A stretch of DNA of 64,000 nt from Brachynemurus nebulosus (GCA_035578155.1 JAPWDM010000001.1:1798001-1862000); one strand, 5' to 3'. Numbered from the stretch's first letter, positions 36,744-48,805 are shown. The notes: generated by a model from the sequence alone, not told the origin. Made by a program: numbers and translations.

Positions 36744-36884
36744 AAAGTATGAATTGCACCTATACTAATTTATTTTATTCGTTAAATTGCCTTACCGTAT
36801 TACACTTGAGTTTTATATTTTTTCTGAATAAATTGGTGTTTTCTACAACTCAAATTTCTTGTCTAAGAGCAAGTTAACTCGAAG

Positions 36885-36943
36885 AACTGTCAACTAACAA
36901 AAACGCTTCAGCTTCGGTGTCGCGTTTTTGTTAGTTGACAGTT
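36885..36943. repeat. Perfect hairpin, 22-bp stem and 15-nt loop
   Basis: 'aactgtcaactaacaaaaac' plus 'gc' at 36885-36906 pairs exactly with 36922-36943. The pairing continues imperfectly outward ('aactcgaag' against 'tttctcgtt'). It lies only 142 bp from the preceding hairpin. Confidence 0.95.
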
Positions 36944-37179
36944 TTTCTCGTTAAATTGCTAGGCAACAAATTTTCGTTAGACAACCCAAATTTATTCGAA
37001 AAAATACAAACCTCTCGCGTAATAATAAGTGATATATATAGCTCTAAAAATTTCTTTTTATGAAAAAAAGTTGTCGACACTTGCACTATTCAAATAATGA
37101 CACTAATGAAAAATTTAGTTATGGGAATAATCACTCTTTTTAGTGTGTTAAATCTTTTGAATCCGATCACTGTGGTGAG

Positions 37180-37280
37180 TCGATTCAATGAATTGAATCA
37201 CTCACTCACTTGACACAATTCGCTCACTCGTTTTTATGAATTGAATCACTCATTCCACTCACTCACTTTACACAACTGAT
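37180..37280. repeat. TCACTCACT-rich stretch
   Basis: Irregular repeats of 'gaatcactcactcact' type. A related stretch is at 39010-39170, partly inverted. Confidence 0.6.
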
Positions 37281-37291
37281 TGTGAATAGTA

Positions 37292-38252
37292 CACTGAGAA
37301 AAAAATACAGTAATTTTTACTGAAATTTCTGGTAAAAAATTACTGAGCTCTCTGGTAATGCGGACATAAGAGACAAGCTAAGCAAAAAGTACGATAATTT
37401 ATAGTAAAAATTGTAAATTACCCTATAGCTCAGTAAAAATTACCGTATTATTTATAAATAAGGTTTTTTTTTATTTATTAATAAATAATTGAATTAAAAT
37501 AGTTTAAAAGGATATTGATAGAAGGGTAAGCATTAAAATCAAATTATTAATATAGAAAAAAATTTTTGTGGTTTTTTATTATTTGTGGAAAAAAATATAT
37601 AAATTATTTATTTGACATATTACATGATAAAACAATAGGCACATTACAATAATTTGTATAAAAACATATTTCAATTAACATATCAATACATATTAAAAAA
37701 AAACATACAAGAATTAAAATAAAAACTAAACAAAAATTCATGAAACACAACAAACAAACACTTCATAAACATCCAGTCATGATGGTTGTTATTGCACAAC
37801 TGAACTGAACGAAACCTGCTTAGTTGCTATGCCTGTAACTCGTGTTGGTCGTGTTAGACAATGCTCAGTGCGCTTGCGTGCTTGTTTTATTTATTTTCAT
37901 GTCTGTGTGATGCTTGGTTGCAATGATATGTGAGAGGGATGAAATGCACAGCGACTCAGTATAATTTTACAAAAAATTAAGTAAATTTTCCCGGTGTCCA
38001 CATGAAATTTTACTAGCCCATCGAATTTTACGCAGCTGTATAGGAAAAATTCTTAAGGTGTACAGGAAAAATTCTTAAGGTGTACAGGAAAAATTCTTAA
38101 GGTGTACAGGAAAAATTTTCAAATGAATCGTAAAAAATAATGTTTGAAACGCATTTTTTATATTTTTGCTTAATAATTTCCTACGGACTGGTCACTTAAG
38201 ACTCGTTTACCGGAGGCAGCTCAGTAATTTTTACTGGAATTTTTTCTCTGTG
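37292..38252. mobile_element. TIR element with CACTGAGAAAAAA ends
   Basis: The left 'cactgagaaaaaaatacagt' followed by 'aatttttactg' is inverted at the right (reverse complement 'cacagagaaaaaattccagt' then 'aaaaattactg'). TA lies outside both ends. 961 bp with no ORF. The terminus resembles that of the 28914-29910 element. Contains a 22-bp minisatellite at 38041-38118. Confidence 0.8.
38041..38118 (+). repeat. 22-bp minisatellite
   Basis: About 3.5 copies of the unit 'aggaaaaattcttaaggtgt' + 'ac', essentially identical. Confidence 0.9.
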
Positions 38253-39385
38253 TACAACTTCAAATACGAATCAACACAATAAATACACTCATATAGTTAC
38301 ATGTGACACACTCACTCAAGTGAACGAGTGTTTGGATACAATTATTATATCCGAATAAAATTAATATAATTATGTACTTAAAATTAATGCACGTAATCGA
38401 CACAACAAATTAAAAAATTAATACAGCATTAAAAATACACGGTTGAAAAGGCGGTTGACAATGAAAATTTTAATTGTGAAAATCTACAATAATTTTATGT
38501 AGGAAGATATCGACTAATTGCTGTTTTGAAGAAAAACTAATTTTTGGAGACGTAATAATCTGACAATAAACGGGCAAATTTTATTTTAAAAATTTTAAAA
38601 TATTGTAAAATAAAATAGGAATATAGTCTTTCTTAGAATTTTTTTTAGTATCCATACTTATAGCACTTATAGTGTACATAAAATTGGGTATATTTTTTAT
38701 TTAGATTATTTTATTAGTTTATTAGACATCTGGACTAAATTTGATTTAAAATTTGTTTTATGCATTTTAAAAAATAAAAGATAGTAAAAAAAATTAAAAT
38801 ATTAGTTCTAAAACAAGAAAAAGTTATACCTTCCATATCATAGTATTATTAGTATATACGATATATACACGTTATGTTATATACACAGTTGTAAAAAAAC
38901 AGATGTTTGTGGAAGCAAGTCTCTGTTGCTCCGTCTATTATCATAAGTAAACTGAAACAGAGATTGAAAATTGAATAGAATCTTAATTCTATAATAAATA
39001 AAGTCATAAACTCGTAAGTGAGTAAGTGAGTGAGTGAGTGTATGACATATATTATACTCTTCCAACTCACGAGTTGAAAGAGTCGATTCAATTCTTTTTG
39101 ACTGATTCAATTCAGTCAGTCAGTTGAGTGATTCAACTCAGTGAATTGAATCACTCACTCACTAGCCATCTCCAAATGAAATATTCTACCACATTTTTGG
39201 TCAATACTGTATACATATATAATTGTTACTGTTTAGCTATTGTTATCTATGATTGTAATAAGCCAAGTTTAATGTACGATTTCATTACTTATTCATTTTT
39301 TTCATTCTTGAATAGATAAGGAATTGTATATTTTTGTGTTATTGAACCTACATATCTCAATCTGTGTATAATCTTGTATAATGTA
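38253..39385. other. AT-rich non-coding stretch
   Basis: Only low-complexity and GAGTGAGTGAGT or TCACTCACT patches (39010-39170). The 77-80-aa minus-strand frames are unrecognised. Confidence 0.5.
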
Positions 39386-39387
39386 TA

Positions 39388-40159
39388 TGTCGCTGCCGGA
39401 TTGCAGAATCAGCCAGATTACAAAATTACAGCTTAATCGTTTTACAAAACATCGCTGTTTTGTAAAGAAAGCCTTTCTGAACCAATACACGCCAAATTAT
39501 AATAATGATTTGTATTTTACAATCCGGTTGGCTAAACGTTTAGCCGCTTTGTAAAACGATTGGATTTAGTTTCTATTTTTATCGTTTGTAGCGCTACAAT
39601 CATAGGAAACACAATACATGCGTATTTTTTTGTAATTGTTTAATTACTGTAAAAAAAAAATATTAAATATTTTATCACTATTAAATATAAATAAATAAAT
39701 ATGCAAAATATTAATGAAAGCTGTTATTTTAAAGAAAAATTGGTAATTATATTTTTTTTAAATGCTCGGCCTTACGAGTAATTACTTAAAAAAAGAAGAC
39801 TAAAACTCGATACTAATATTGAAAGGCTGGGAAACTTTTACTAAATCTGAAAAATTCATATATTGATAGAATTCAGTAGACGGGAAAACACCATCAAAAC
39901 CTCATTTTGAAGTTCATTATTAAACTACCCTGTACCCGAAAACGAGTATACCAATTATATTTTCAAAATATGCATTATTGTAATGTATCATTTCCAGACC
40001 GGTACAATTTTGCAATACGGCGAAATTTGGTAGCCATACTTACAAACGTGATTCATTTACAATAAAACTGAACTACCTTAGCCCTTTTAAAAACAGCGAC
40101 ATTTTGTAAATTGGCTTGGTATTTTGTAATCTGGCTGATTCTACAATCCGACTGCGACA
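39388..40159. mobile_element. TA-flanked TIR element, 772 bp
   Basis: The left 'tgtcgctgccggattgcaga' followed by 'atcagccagattacaaaat' is inverted at the right (reverse complement 'tgtcgcagtcggattgtaga', 'atcagccagattacaaaat'). TIRs are about 40 bp, and TA lies outside both ends. Inside are more 'ttttgtaaa' and 'tttacaaaa' words in both orientations. No transposase frame. Confidence 0.85.
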
Positions 40160-40868
40160 TAATATATAATACTCCAAAACATAATTATGTATATGTATAT
40201 ACGAGATGAATATTATTATATTTATGGAGATTTTGTATACTAATCTTCAATGGCATAACTTGATTCAGTGCGACCTGGAGCAATTTTCACCCAAGCATCC
40301 CTACACCATTACCCTTCTACGCTCGAAAGTAAAGCTTTTTTCGTTTACTTGAACGTAATTTCATCAACCATCACTCAAAGGCTCAAGACTTTCCTAGGTG
40401 ATAAGGAAAGTAATACAATTTAAAAGTGCAAGTACCCTAAAATAATTTAAAAATATTAGTTTCAAAGAAAGCCTTCTCGGACATTTTCGCGCATATAATC
40501 CATTTTCCAGTATATCCTAATTGGTTCAATAACAAATTGTAAATCCATAATCGCTACTCGATTGCCATCAAGAGCGGTTACAGGGGGACGGTCACGGGAG
40601 TCATGCCCCCTAACAAAGATTAATTCTTTTATCGAAGTTTATCTGATGACGGAATTTGTAAACCGTAGTGTAAATAACAAAATAATAATCGGAAACGAAT
40701 TATAAGTTTTCGAAGCCATTCTTTTAATTTTTCCAGAATTAGACACGTAGCGCCACTAGAAAAAAGGCTTCCGTTGCATCCGTCACATTTATAAAAATTA
40801 AAAGTTCTTCCAAATTACTCTAATTCAAATTAATTAAAATTGACATAGTGTTTAAAAAATTATCAAAT
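40160..40868. other. Non-coding stretch
   Basis: No gene or paired termini seen. Slightly less AT-rich than its surroundings. Confidence 0.45.
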
Positions 40869-40940
40869 TGGATCGGCTGGGACTCGAACCCGGATCTCTT
40901 AGTTGCTAGCCAAGCGCCTTACCAATTAGGCCACCGACCG
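40869..40940 (-). tRNA. tRNA-Ala (AGC)-like gene
   Basis: On the minus strand the A box reads TGGCCTAATTGG and the B box GGTTCGAGTCC, both matching RNA polymerase III consensus. A cloverleaf folds. The D stem is GCCT/AGGC, the anticodon stem CTTGG/CTAAG with loop CTAGCAA (anticodon AGC, alanine), and the T stem CCGGG/CCCAG has one mismatch. The acceptor is CGGTCGG/CCGATCC, with a C1:C72 mismatch but a G3:U70 wobble, the alanine identity mark. A T6 run (pol III terminator) follows about 10 nt downstream. The end mismatch makes a pseudogene or the head of a tRNA-derived SINE possible. No intron. Confidence 0.65.
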
Positions 40941-42300
40941 CTTGTTCGAGTGCCATTCCAATCTGATAACCAATCAAACACAACCTCTCTTTAATGCGAG
41001 ACGCAGTTACACTTTTTAATTTCAAGTATCAGCCAAAGCTGGACATTAAGTGAACATATGAATATTGGTGTATATTTAAATACGGACAAAAGTCCGCCAT
41101 ACATTAATAATGTTTCACAGGCACTCGATAACATTTGAAATTAACATATAATTCAAATTACTTAATACGAGTATAGTTTACATTAAGAAATAAGGGATTT
41201 TTTAATTTAGTGGTGTCATCAAGGTTACTTAAAATTTTTCAGTGACTAAACCGTTAATGAAATGACAGAATGATCAAACTGGAAAAGAATTATTGGTTTT
41301 CAAAGTCGTTCCTTTAATGCTAATTTAAGTATACATCTTTTTACAATTTGCAGTGTCAAAAAAATGATTATGAAACCGGTAAAAAGAGGTGATCTCCTCC
41401 TAATTTTTCAGAGCTGGATCCGCCGCTGATCGCCGTAGAAGTTTCCACTTCCGACATTTTAAATGTATAAACAAACGGCCCAAACTTCATATTATATAAA
41501 TCAGGACAAGATTTTTAGTATAAAATGTGACACACTGGTCAGTGTCTAGTTCAGTCCAAGCTCGGTTGCATCAAATAGAAATCGTTCAAATTGAAACTCA
41601 ATCATCGATCTCAATGTTTCGACAAAATTGAATTTTATTTTAAGAAAATTATAGGTACTCTTCTTCGAATACAAAAAAGTCAATATCATAGATTAAGACT
41701 ATACTTCTGACTCTCGACTGTACTAATTTATTTAAAAATAGTTTAATGACTAAAAATAACCAGATTATTTTTAATTAATTGGAGATATAAAAATTGTATA
41801 ATTAAATCTTCTCAGTCTTCCTCTTCACTAACATTTTTTTCTTAACATGCATCTTGAAATAGATAAACTGTTTTATTAACGGTAATGTTCATATAATTTT
41901 TAAGTATGTAATTAATTAAATATCATTAAATTTCAGTTAACTGCTCACTTAAAGCAAATAAAATTAATAAATAAATTATTTATACTTAAAATAATACATA
42001 TATTTACCACTGATTAAAACAATATATTTAGTCCTCTCGCCAAAAGGTACTTTTGAAATATATTTAATGAAAAACTTTCTTTCAGTTCTTCGCCTGGGAA
42101 ATTTCAATAGTGTAACACACCTATCTTTCTTCATTTCCTCCTTCAGCTTAACAAAAATTTTCAGAATTTAGTTTGATAATACAAAAATTAAGAGTATGAC
42201 ATAAATAAATACCGTACAAGGTTTCTTACGAAACGTCTTGAAATTTTTTTGACACAATATTAGAGAAAAATACGAAATATTTGTAAACTGAGTAAAAATA
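40941..42300. other. AT-rich non-coding stretch
   Basis: No gene or fixed element ends. CCGCCGCTGATC-type repeat wording near 41410 is isolated. Confidence 0.45.
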
Positions 42301-42397
42301 CCGCGACTTCTCTGTCCCAACTTCGTATATCAAAAACTACCTGTTTTAGGACACACAAAAAAACATATTAAATACTGTATTTATATATATATAATTA

Positions 42398-42459
<62 letters not shown>

Positions 42460-42593
42460 TAGCCAACATCAAAGGGTGTAATTAACATAAATATTAAGTT
42501 CATAGCGATGAAAACACAGATTTAAATGTTTTTTTTGTGTGTCCAAAAATTGGGAGTTTTCAGATACGAGGTTGGGATAGAGAAGTCGCGATA
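42301..42593. mobile_element. MITE-like inverted repeat with TA microsatellite apex
   Basis: The left 'cgcgacttctctgtcccaac' continuing 'ttcgtat' and 'ggacacacaaaaaaacat' is inverted at 42515-42592 ('atgttttttttgtgtgtcc', 'atacgaggttgggatagaga', 'agtcgcg'). Arms are about 80 bp. A (TA)n run (42400-42457) occupies the apex. No ORF. Confidence 0.8.
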
Positions 42594-43484
42594 CAGTACA
42601 TTTCAAAAATTACTTCTTACAAGGAATATTACGGAAGTGTCCCCCTGCGATTTCGATCATTTTGGCATATATTGTAGCAACTTAACAAAGTAGCAAACAT
42701 ACTGCAATTATACGTGCCCAATTGCAAATTAGGGGGTAAAACACTCCTTTAAAAATTTGTTGAAAAATCATATTTTAGTCATAGATATGTATGATTACTG
42801 AATCATTTTTAACAATCAGCAATTGCATGATCTACGAATTTTGTAATAATCTCGAAGAAATGAACAGTTATTTTAAAACAATTCTTATTTATATTCCTAG
42901 CTACTTTCCTTTAGTATTTTACACACATCCGTTTAATGTAATAGTTGAAAAATTTTGTTAAATATTCACGGTTCCTATAATATCCATAGTATATGCTAAA
43001 CTAAATTTATAACAAATTATTATCACTCATAAAATCATTATGATAACACTAGTGGAAGCGCTGGGAACGTTACATAGGCGTTCGATATTTTTCAATTCAA
43101 TTACATAATAAAATATATAAGATCCAACAAACAATGGAAGCGCTGTGAAAAACATTTTTAACATTATTCACTGCGCTCCCATGATTTGAAATACATAGCA
43201 AGCTCCCATGACGTACGCTCCCATTTAACAATTACGTCAGTACACAATGGTACCCCTTCTACAAAGGTGTATAATGGTATCCCTCCGTGTTTCAAAGCGA
43301 ACATGTTTGAGTGTGTTAGTATATTGTTTACAATTTAACTCTTGTGTGTCTTTTCTATTTTTTTACCTGCTGTTATCTTGTGTTAAAAAAACAAACACTG
43401 ATAAAAATTTATATTTTGAAGTTTTGTCATCTAAATAGTTTGTAACAGTAAATTATGCAAATATATAAATCAGAAGCATTGACG
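42594..43484. other. Non-coding stretch
   Basis: The 63-aa frame at 43247-43438 is unrecognised. 'gcgctcccatga' and 'agctcccatgacgtacgctc' show a short local duplication near 43165-43225. Confidence 0.4.
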
Positions 43485-43492
43485 CCCATAAC

Positions 43493-44170
43493 TAGGGTTG
43501 CCAACCATACTTTATAATAAAGTTTCCTACTTTATTTTTCACAAACATACTTTATATTTTTGCATAAAAATAAAGTATGCTAAAATACTTTATTTTGAAT
43601 CTTGACCGTGATTACACTAAACAAAACTCTCCGATACGTAATTCCCAAACGATTTATTAAATATTAAGATGGATAATTTACCTATATTCTGAATCAATAA
43701 TACTTAAAGTAATCCAGAAAAAATTTACTAATGATAACAAAGAATTTACAAAGAAAATATTGCTGAAAAACGGCAATATACGTATACTTAAAATGCATGC
43801 GATAACTTATATAAAAAAAAAATTAAGTATTTCCTATTTACTGTTCCCACAACCCTAGCTTTCACTGAGAGAGTTTTTTCGGTGATGAATGTGAAATGGT
43901 GAGCAGAAAGAAATAGATCCTCCAAAAATTTAATAGAAAAAGAATTATTTATTTACTTAAATCTAAACTTAGATTGTAAAACTAGCTAACTATGAAACGT
44001 TCATAGATAACAAAAATTGTTAGCATATGTGCTAAAAATACAAAAAAAAATGTATTAAAGGCAACATAAACGTAAATTTGGAAAGTATTTTTTTTTTTTA
44101 ACAAATACTTTATTTTTCTCATTCAAAAGATTAGATACTTTATTTTTCTCAAAAACAGTTAGCAACCCGA
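43493..44170 (+). mobile_element. Decayed hAT element with C-terminal transposase remnant
   Basis: The ends 'tagggttgccaacc' and inverted 'tcgggttgctaac' are flanked by CCCATAAC (43485-43492) and CCCATGAC (44171-44178), an 8-bp duplication with one mismatch. Subterminal 'actttattttt' words repeat on both sides. The interior encodes a fragment of the hAT dimerisation domain (43825-43989). Size 678 bp, so internally deleted. Confidence 0.85.
43825..43989 (+). pseudogene. hAT transposase C-terminal dimerisation fragment
   Basis: Translation from 43825 reads KYFLFTVPTTLAFTERVFS, then VMNVKW, an in-frame TGA, and AERNRSSKNLIEKELFIYLN, ending at TAA 43987-43989. It matches the family's terminal block, where 'PxSSxxSERxFSxxG', 'KRNRLSPxxVExLxFLxxN' is usual. 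The block mediates transposase dimerisation. One stop codon and loss of everything upstream make it non-functional. Confidence 0.8.
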
Positions 44171-44599
44171 CCCATGACCTATGACTTTCTCATTTAACAA
44201 TTTCTCCTCCAACGGCCCCAGTGGATTGTTAAATGGGGACTTTTTATGTATTTTACGAGAATGCTTAAAATTTTCATTATATCCCTTTTCATTAGCAAGT
44301 TCTCGTTTGTTTTTCATGTTTTCTCGAAAACAGTAAGAACACCTAATTTTTTATTAACACACCTAAATACTTCTAGTACCTAATTTTTGAGGGTTTTTCA
44401 AATTTTTATTTTGGGGGCTGCTAGCGTTTTGGAAATCTGGAATGGAATTATATAGATTTTTTGACTATAGTCATTAAACTATATAGAATTTGGGAAGAAT
44501 GCTGGTGGCATTCGAAGCGTCTAGTGCTTGTGCGAAACTGTATTTCTTGCCTTATGCTGACAATTTTATCAAGGACACCTATATACAAATACAATAATA
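44171..44599. other. Non-coding stretch
   Basis: Nothing recognisable. Confidence 0.4.
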
Positions 44600-44607
44600 T
44601 TATTTTC

Positions 44608-45071
44608 TAGTGATGAGCAAAATTAGTCTTGGTCTTGCAGTCTTGTCTTGGTCTTGCATTTTTTGCAAGACCAAGACCAAGACTATGTATACCAAGAACA
44701 AGACCAAGACCAAGACTATAAGTATGGCTGCAAGACCAATACCAAGACTCAAGTGAGCAAGACCAAGACAAAAGCAAGAAAAAAGCAAGACTCTTGCTAA
44801 ACTATTTAAATAGTTTGAAAGTATAATTAATACCGTAAAGAGAGAAAATTCTGATTTTAGAAGGAAAAAATTCGGTAATAAAAAATGCAAGAAAGTGCAA
44901 GATTTTTTAGCAATACCAAGACCAAGACCAAGAGCAAGACTGCATTTTGCAAGACCAAGACCAAGACTCAAACTGCTCTAGAAAGACCAAGAGCAAGATT
45001 CTTAATGCAAGAACAAGACCAAGACCAAGATTTGGCAGTCTTGGTCTTGGTCTTGCATTTGCTCATCACTA
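44608..45071. mobile_element. hAT-type MITE made of CAAGAC hexamers
   Basis: The ends 'tagtgatgagcaaa' and 'tttgctcatcacta' are exact inversions. A perfect 8-bp duplication TTATTTTC flanks them (44600-44607 and 45072-45079), the hAT TSD length. The interior is largely hexamers AAGACC / GGTCTT arranged as long inverted tracts on both sides, with an AT-rich centre (44790-44890). The 123-aa and 69-aa frames (LGLGLG / KTKTKT) are simple repeats read as protein. Confidence 0.9.
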
Positions 45072-45079
45072 TTATTTTC

Positions 45080-45570
45080 CTTTATAAAAAGTGAAGAAAT
45101 ACAGATTGAGATATTCTTCGGTGAGAAATAAAATTATTTTTTTCTTTTTTTTTATAATAACCTTGAAAAAGTATTCGTTCATTACATCTTCATTATTATA
45201 TTAGCGTGTTGGCTGAATGTACCTACAATATTCATTGATTGTAACGAATTATACTTTACTTACCGCTAACTTAGACCGCTATACATATGCTATGATGATA
45301 GTTAGACCAACGCAGTCCGAGTAACAAACAATAATAACTAACGGTGTGATGTGCCTGTCAGTAGACATTGAAAGTGAAACTTTAAAAACAGTTATGTATA
45401 CATATATTTTATTTACCCAGTTACTATAAGAAACCGCTATCTAAAAAATACACTTGAACAGTTCAGAGACCTTTGTGTATAAAAGAAGAGAAAGTAATAT
45501 TCAAATAGAACGGAACATACCACTGTTATCTGTTATCTTGTATATATGTATATTATACGTACATGTGTTA
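45080..45570. other. Non-coding stretch
   Basis: Nothing recognisable. Confidence 0.4.
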
Positions 45571-46614
45571 GGCCAAGTGTCCACTGGGTTGGTAGCGCAA
45601 CGCGGCACAGATATAGAACTTTGAGCGTTTGTTGCTCCGATACGTTTTCGTATCCCCGCCCAGCAGGTACGTGGCTTTGTGCTCTCGGAATCCCTGAATT
45701 ATTTTATCCATGGATGGGTCTTTGTAAGTATACTAATGTATACTATAACCAATGACGTAGATATGAAAAAAATTGTCATATTTAATTTTGGATTTTCAGG
45801 TATACAAAATTTTAAAGCGATTTTCTGACACTTGTCATTTTTGAAACCGGTGAACAGTTTAAATCAAAATCTACTCGACCGATTGTTTTGAAATTTTGTA
45901 TACAGCTTCCTTACATAAATGACCAGGTATCCCTGGAAGCTTTTTTTTTATTTTTCATAATTATTAATTTTACAATAACAAATAGGTCAATTTTTTAGAC
46001 GAAAATCGGTGTTTTCAATTCTAAGTGTCACCAAAAATTAAAAAATCGAAAAAAAGAAAATTCCTCCTAGGGATACCTTAGGAAAGAGGTTGTCTAATGA
46101 TATCATTCATTTTTTTTATTTCGGATGATCCACTCATGAGTTATATTGTTCACCGACAAACAACTTTTTTTCACGGCGCCTCCGAAGATTTGCTGCCGTT
46201 GGCGTAATTATTTATATTTTGTTTTAAAAAATTAAAGAAATGTTGTTCGTATGTTGTACTATAATGTTACGATCGATTAATTAAATTTGTATTACGGGTA
46301 GCGCCTGAAAAAATTCTTAAAAGTGGGTCTTTTTTATGCCGAATTAACGTTACCATCCCCTTAAGACTGATTTATTAATAAAATTTAAAATACTTCTATG
46401 TCAGTTTTGGTTACTATATTTACTGTTTTTATATTAATTTGAAATAAACCGTCAGACAATCGACTTCTAATGTGAAGTTATTCAGCTATAATTTTTAAAA
46501 TAAAGTTTCCATTGATCTCCTCTCAACCCTTTATGAAGTTTTAATAAAATATGCAATTTCAGTTAAAAATAATTCCAATGAAAAATGGAATGCTTTCATT
46601 GTTTTAATCTAAAC

Positions 46615-46756
46615 CAGTGGTTCCTAAAGTGGTCTATATGGGCTATAAGAAATTGGAGGTCCATGAGATGTAAATGATGTAATTCTACAGGGAGTCTATC
46701 CAAATGCAATAACCGTGCCAAGTGGTCTACGACACAAAAAAGTTTGGGAACCACTA
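46615..46756. mobile_element. hAT MITE, 142 bp
   Basis: The left 'cagtggttcctaaag' and inverted right 'tagtggttcccaaac' are hAT-type ends. A perfect 8-bp duplication ATCTAAAC (46607-46614 and 46757-46764) flanks them. Non-coding. Confidence 0.92.
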
Positions 46757-46916
46757 ATCTAAACTATGATCGTTTAAAAATATATACTCATATTATGGAA
46801 TATTTCTGTACAATTACCGCTAATTCTAATTGACGATAAAAATAAATTAAATATGTTTTATAAATTTAATAAATTTGAGCGTTACTTTATGGTATTCCAT
46901 ATTTGATATTTGTAAA

Positions 46917-47124
46917 TAAAAACATTTTACAAAATACCACTTTTATTGAATATAAAAACTCTTATGACATGTTTCGGTGAATATGACCATTCTCAAACTT
47001 AGAATAAATAGGCATGTATCTGAATGTAATCTTTACACGTTTGAGAATGGTCATATTGACCGAAACATGTCATGAGAGTTTTTATTTTCAATAAAAGTGG
47101 TATTTTGTAAAGTAAAATGTTTTT
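46917..47124. mobile_element. MITE, family M1, copy 2
   Basis: Arms 'aacattttacaaaataccac' then 'ttttattgaatataaaaact', 'ttatgacatgtttcgg' and 'tatgaccattctcaaac' face exact or near-exact inversions at 47030-47124. Arms are about 85 bp around a ~35-nt apex. Same family as 18413-18577. Confidence 0.9.
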
Positions 47125-47514
47125 ATTTACTAATATCAAATATGTTTTAATTGAAATTACAACCTATCGTAACAAAACTATATATTGCTTTTCTAACACT
47201 AATCTCGTTCATCATGGACTAAAATCGAAAAAAATCGAGAAGATACGAATAGACACCGAGAGTCACCGAAATTGCCCGAATTTAATATTCACCGACCGCT
47301 TGACCGCTCTTTCCACTAAGTCGGTAGTGGGGTGCGGTGCAGTGCGGTTCCGACCTCAAGAAGTCTAGAGAGATCTACAGCGCGGTTCCGCACCGCGCCG
47401 CGCTGTAGACCTAGTGGACACTCTGCTTTACAAGATACATGCCTGCATCATGTACATATTCTCGTAAATTATAAAGTCAATATGATACTATCTATAGGTG
47501 TAAATTAAAAGTAT

Positions 47515-48312
47515 TAAGGGGGACCACTAGTGTGACATTTTGAAAGAACTGGAAATTTTTTTTTGCATGTTTTAATAGTCTATACCTTTAAAAATAACAT
47601 ACTAAAATTTCAAATAGTTTTTGAGTTATAGCCATCTGAAGAGCGAATTCTGATTTTCATTGTTAACTTTGAGATATTGAGAAATGTATGAAGGTTGATA
47701 GTTCGGGAGTTTCTGGACGTGGCTGCCAGTCACATATTGTGGCAGATTTAAACGACTCATCTAGTTTTATTATGACCGTTAGAGTGATTACATCGTAAAT
47801 AATTTTAATAAAAATTCTCAGTGATAAAACTAAAAGGTAAAGTAACGAAAAACTACATTTTTCAAATTTGCTGCAGTTATAACTCGAAGACAAGTCATCC
47901 GATCGATTCGATTCTTATTGCAGCTTCTTTCATATATGTTCCTTCGTACCATGAACCTCCAGTTTTCCGATCGAATAAAAAATGTAATTTTTTCAGGCCA
48001 AAAATCATCAAATTTTCGAGCAAAATTTGAAACTTTTTTTTAAAAACTCCGCCATTTTGTTAAATTTAAACTTTTTTTTTGATTCTGGTTCACGGTACGG
48101 GCAATACCTTCTAGTTTAATAGGCTTTTTGTTTGTTTTGATTTCAGGCACTGTGAAGGTCGCTACAACTGCAGCAGTGGGGAAACTTTTTCTTTGGAGCC
48201 TTGGGAGATCTCGAATAACTCACTGAATTTTCAATTTTTTTGTCCCAAAATTTTATCTTGAATTTATTATATATCAACGAATATATCCTTAGCACAGTAG
48301 TAGCCCCCCTTA
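47515..48312. mobile_element. TIR element with TAAGGGGGACCACTAG ends
   Basis: The left 'taagggggaccactagtgtg' is inverted at the right (reverse complement 'taaggggggctactactgtg'). 798 bp, mostly AT-rich. The 76-aa and 69-aa frames inside are unrecognised. No clear TSD. Confidence 0.6.
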
Positions 48313-48805
48313 GTTAATCAAAACTGTACTCTACGTATATAAAAAAAAGTAAATTTAAAAAATTAAGAAGCGCGACTGGATACAAAACGAACTAAAAAGA
48401 TGGAAACAAGATGAAATAGAAAGGCAAAAAAATTTTCGATAAGGTCAAAAAGGCAATTTTCGGTATGGTCGTATCGAAATCGAAGGCTTTATCTACCTAA
48501 TTTGTTGATCTTTCTGTTGACTAAAATGACATTATTTTTATATACACTATAAAATTGTATGATATAACATTGATATTATACCAAAAAATAAATTATTCTG
48601 AATTAATCTGGTATGAAATTTTATAATTTTTCGGATATTTTATGACCAAAGTGTTGAGAAATATCAGTCTTCAAATAAGCTGGAAATATTTACAAATAAT
48701 TTATTGCAGTTGCTAAAAATGCAAAAACAGAAAACTATGACCGGATTAAATATAGGTTTCTTCAAAAAGCTGATAGAGCCAAAGAAAATTATGTATTATT
48801 ATTAG
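48313..48805. other. Left flank of the giant palindrome
   Basis: AT-rich non-coding DNA with no counterpart on the right flank, which shows that the palindrome arms end abruptly at 48806-48810. Confidence 0.6.

Larger units (their letters stand above)
45572..47425. mobile_element. TIR element with AGTGTCCACT ends, host to nested MITEs
   Basis: The left 'gccaagtgtccactgggttg' is inverted at the right (reverse complement 'gcagagtgtccactaggtct'). GC-rich subterminal parts contain 'agcgcaacgcggc' on the left and 'gcggttccgcaccgcgccgc' on the right. Such GTGTCCACTNGG ends are common in insect MITEs. The interior holds a hAT MITE (46615-46756) and family-M1 MITE (46917-47124). No transposase ORF; the 69-aa and 83-aa frames overlap the ends. 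Confidence 0.65.

Noticed and set aside
44600..45094. 123-aa and 69-aa frames (LGLGLG / KTKTKT)
   Set aside because: Hexamer repeats of a MITE read as protein.
46980..47075. Functional hammerhead ribozyme in the M1 MITE
   Set aside because: GAAAC and a stem are present but the CUGANGA core is altered at two positions; the symmetry of the MITE explains the pairing.
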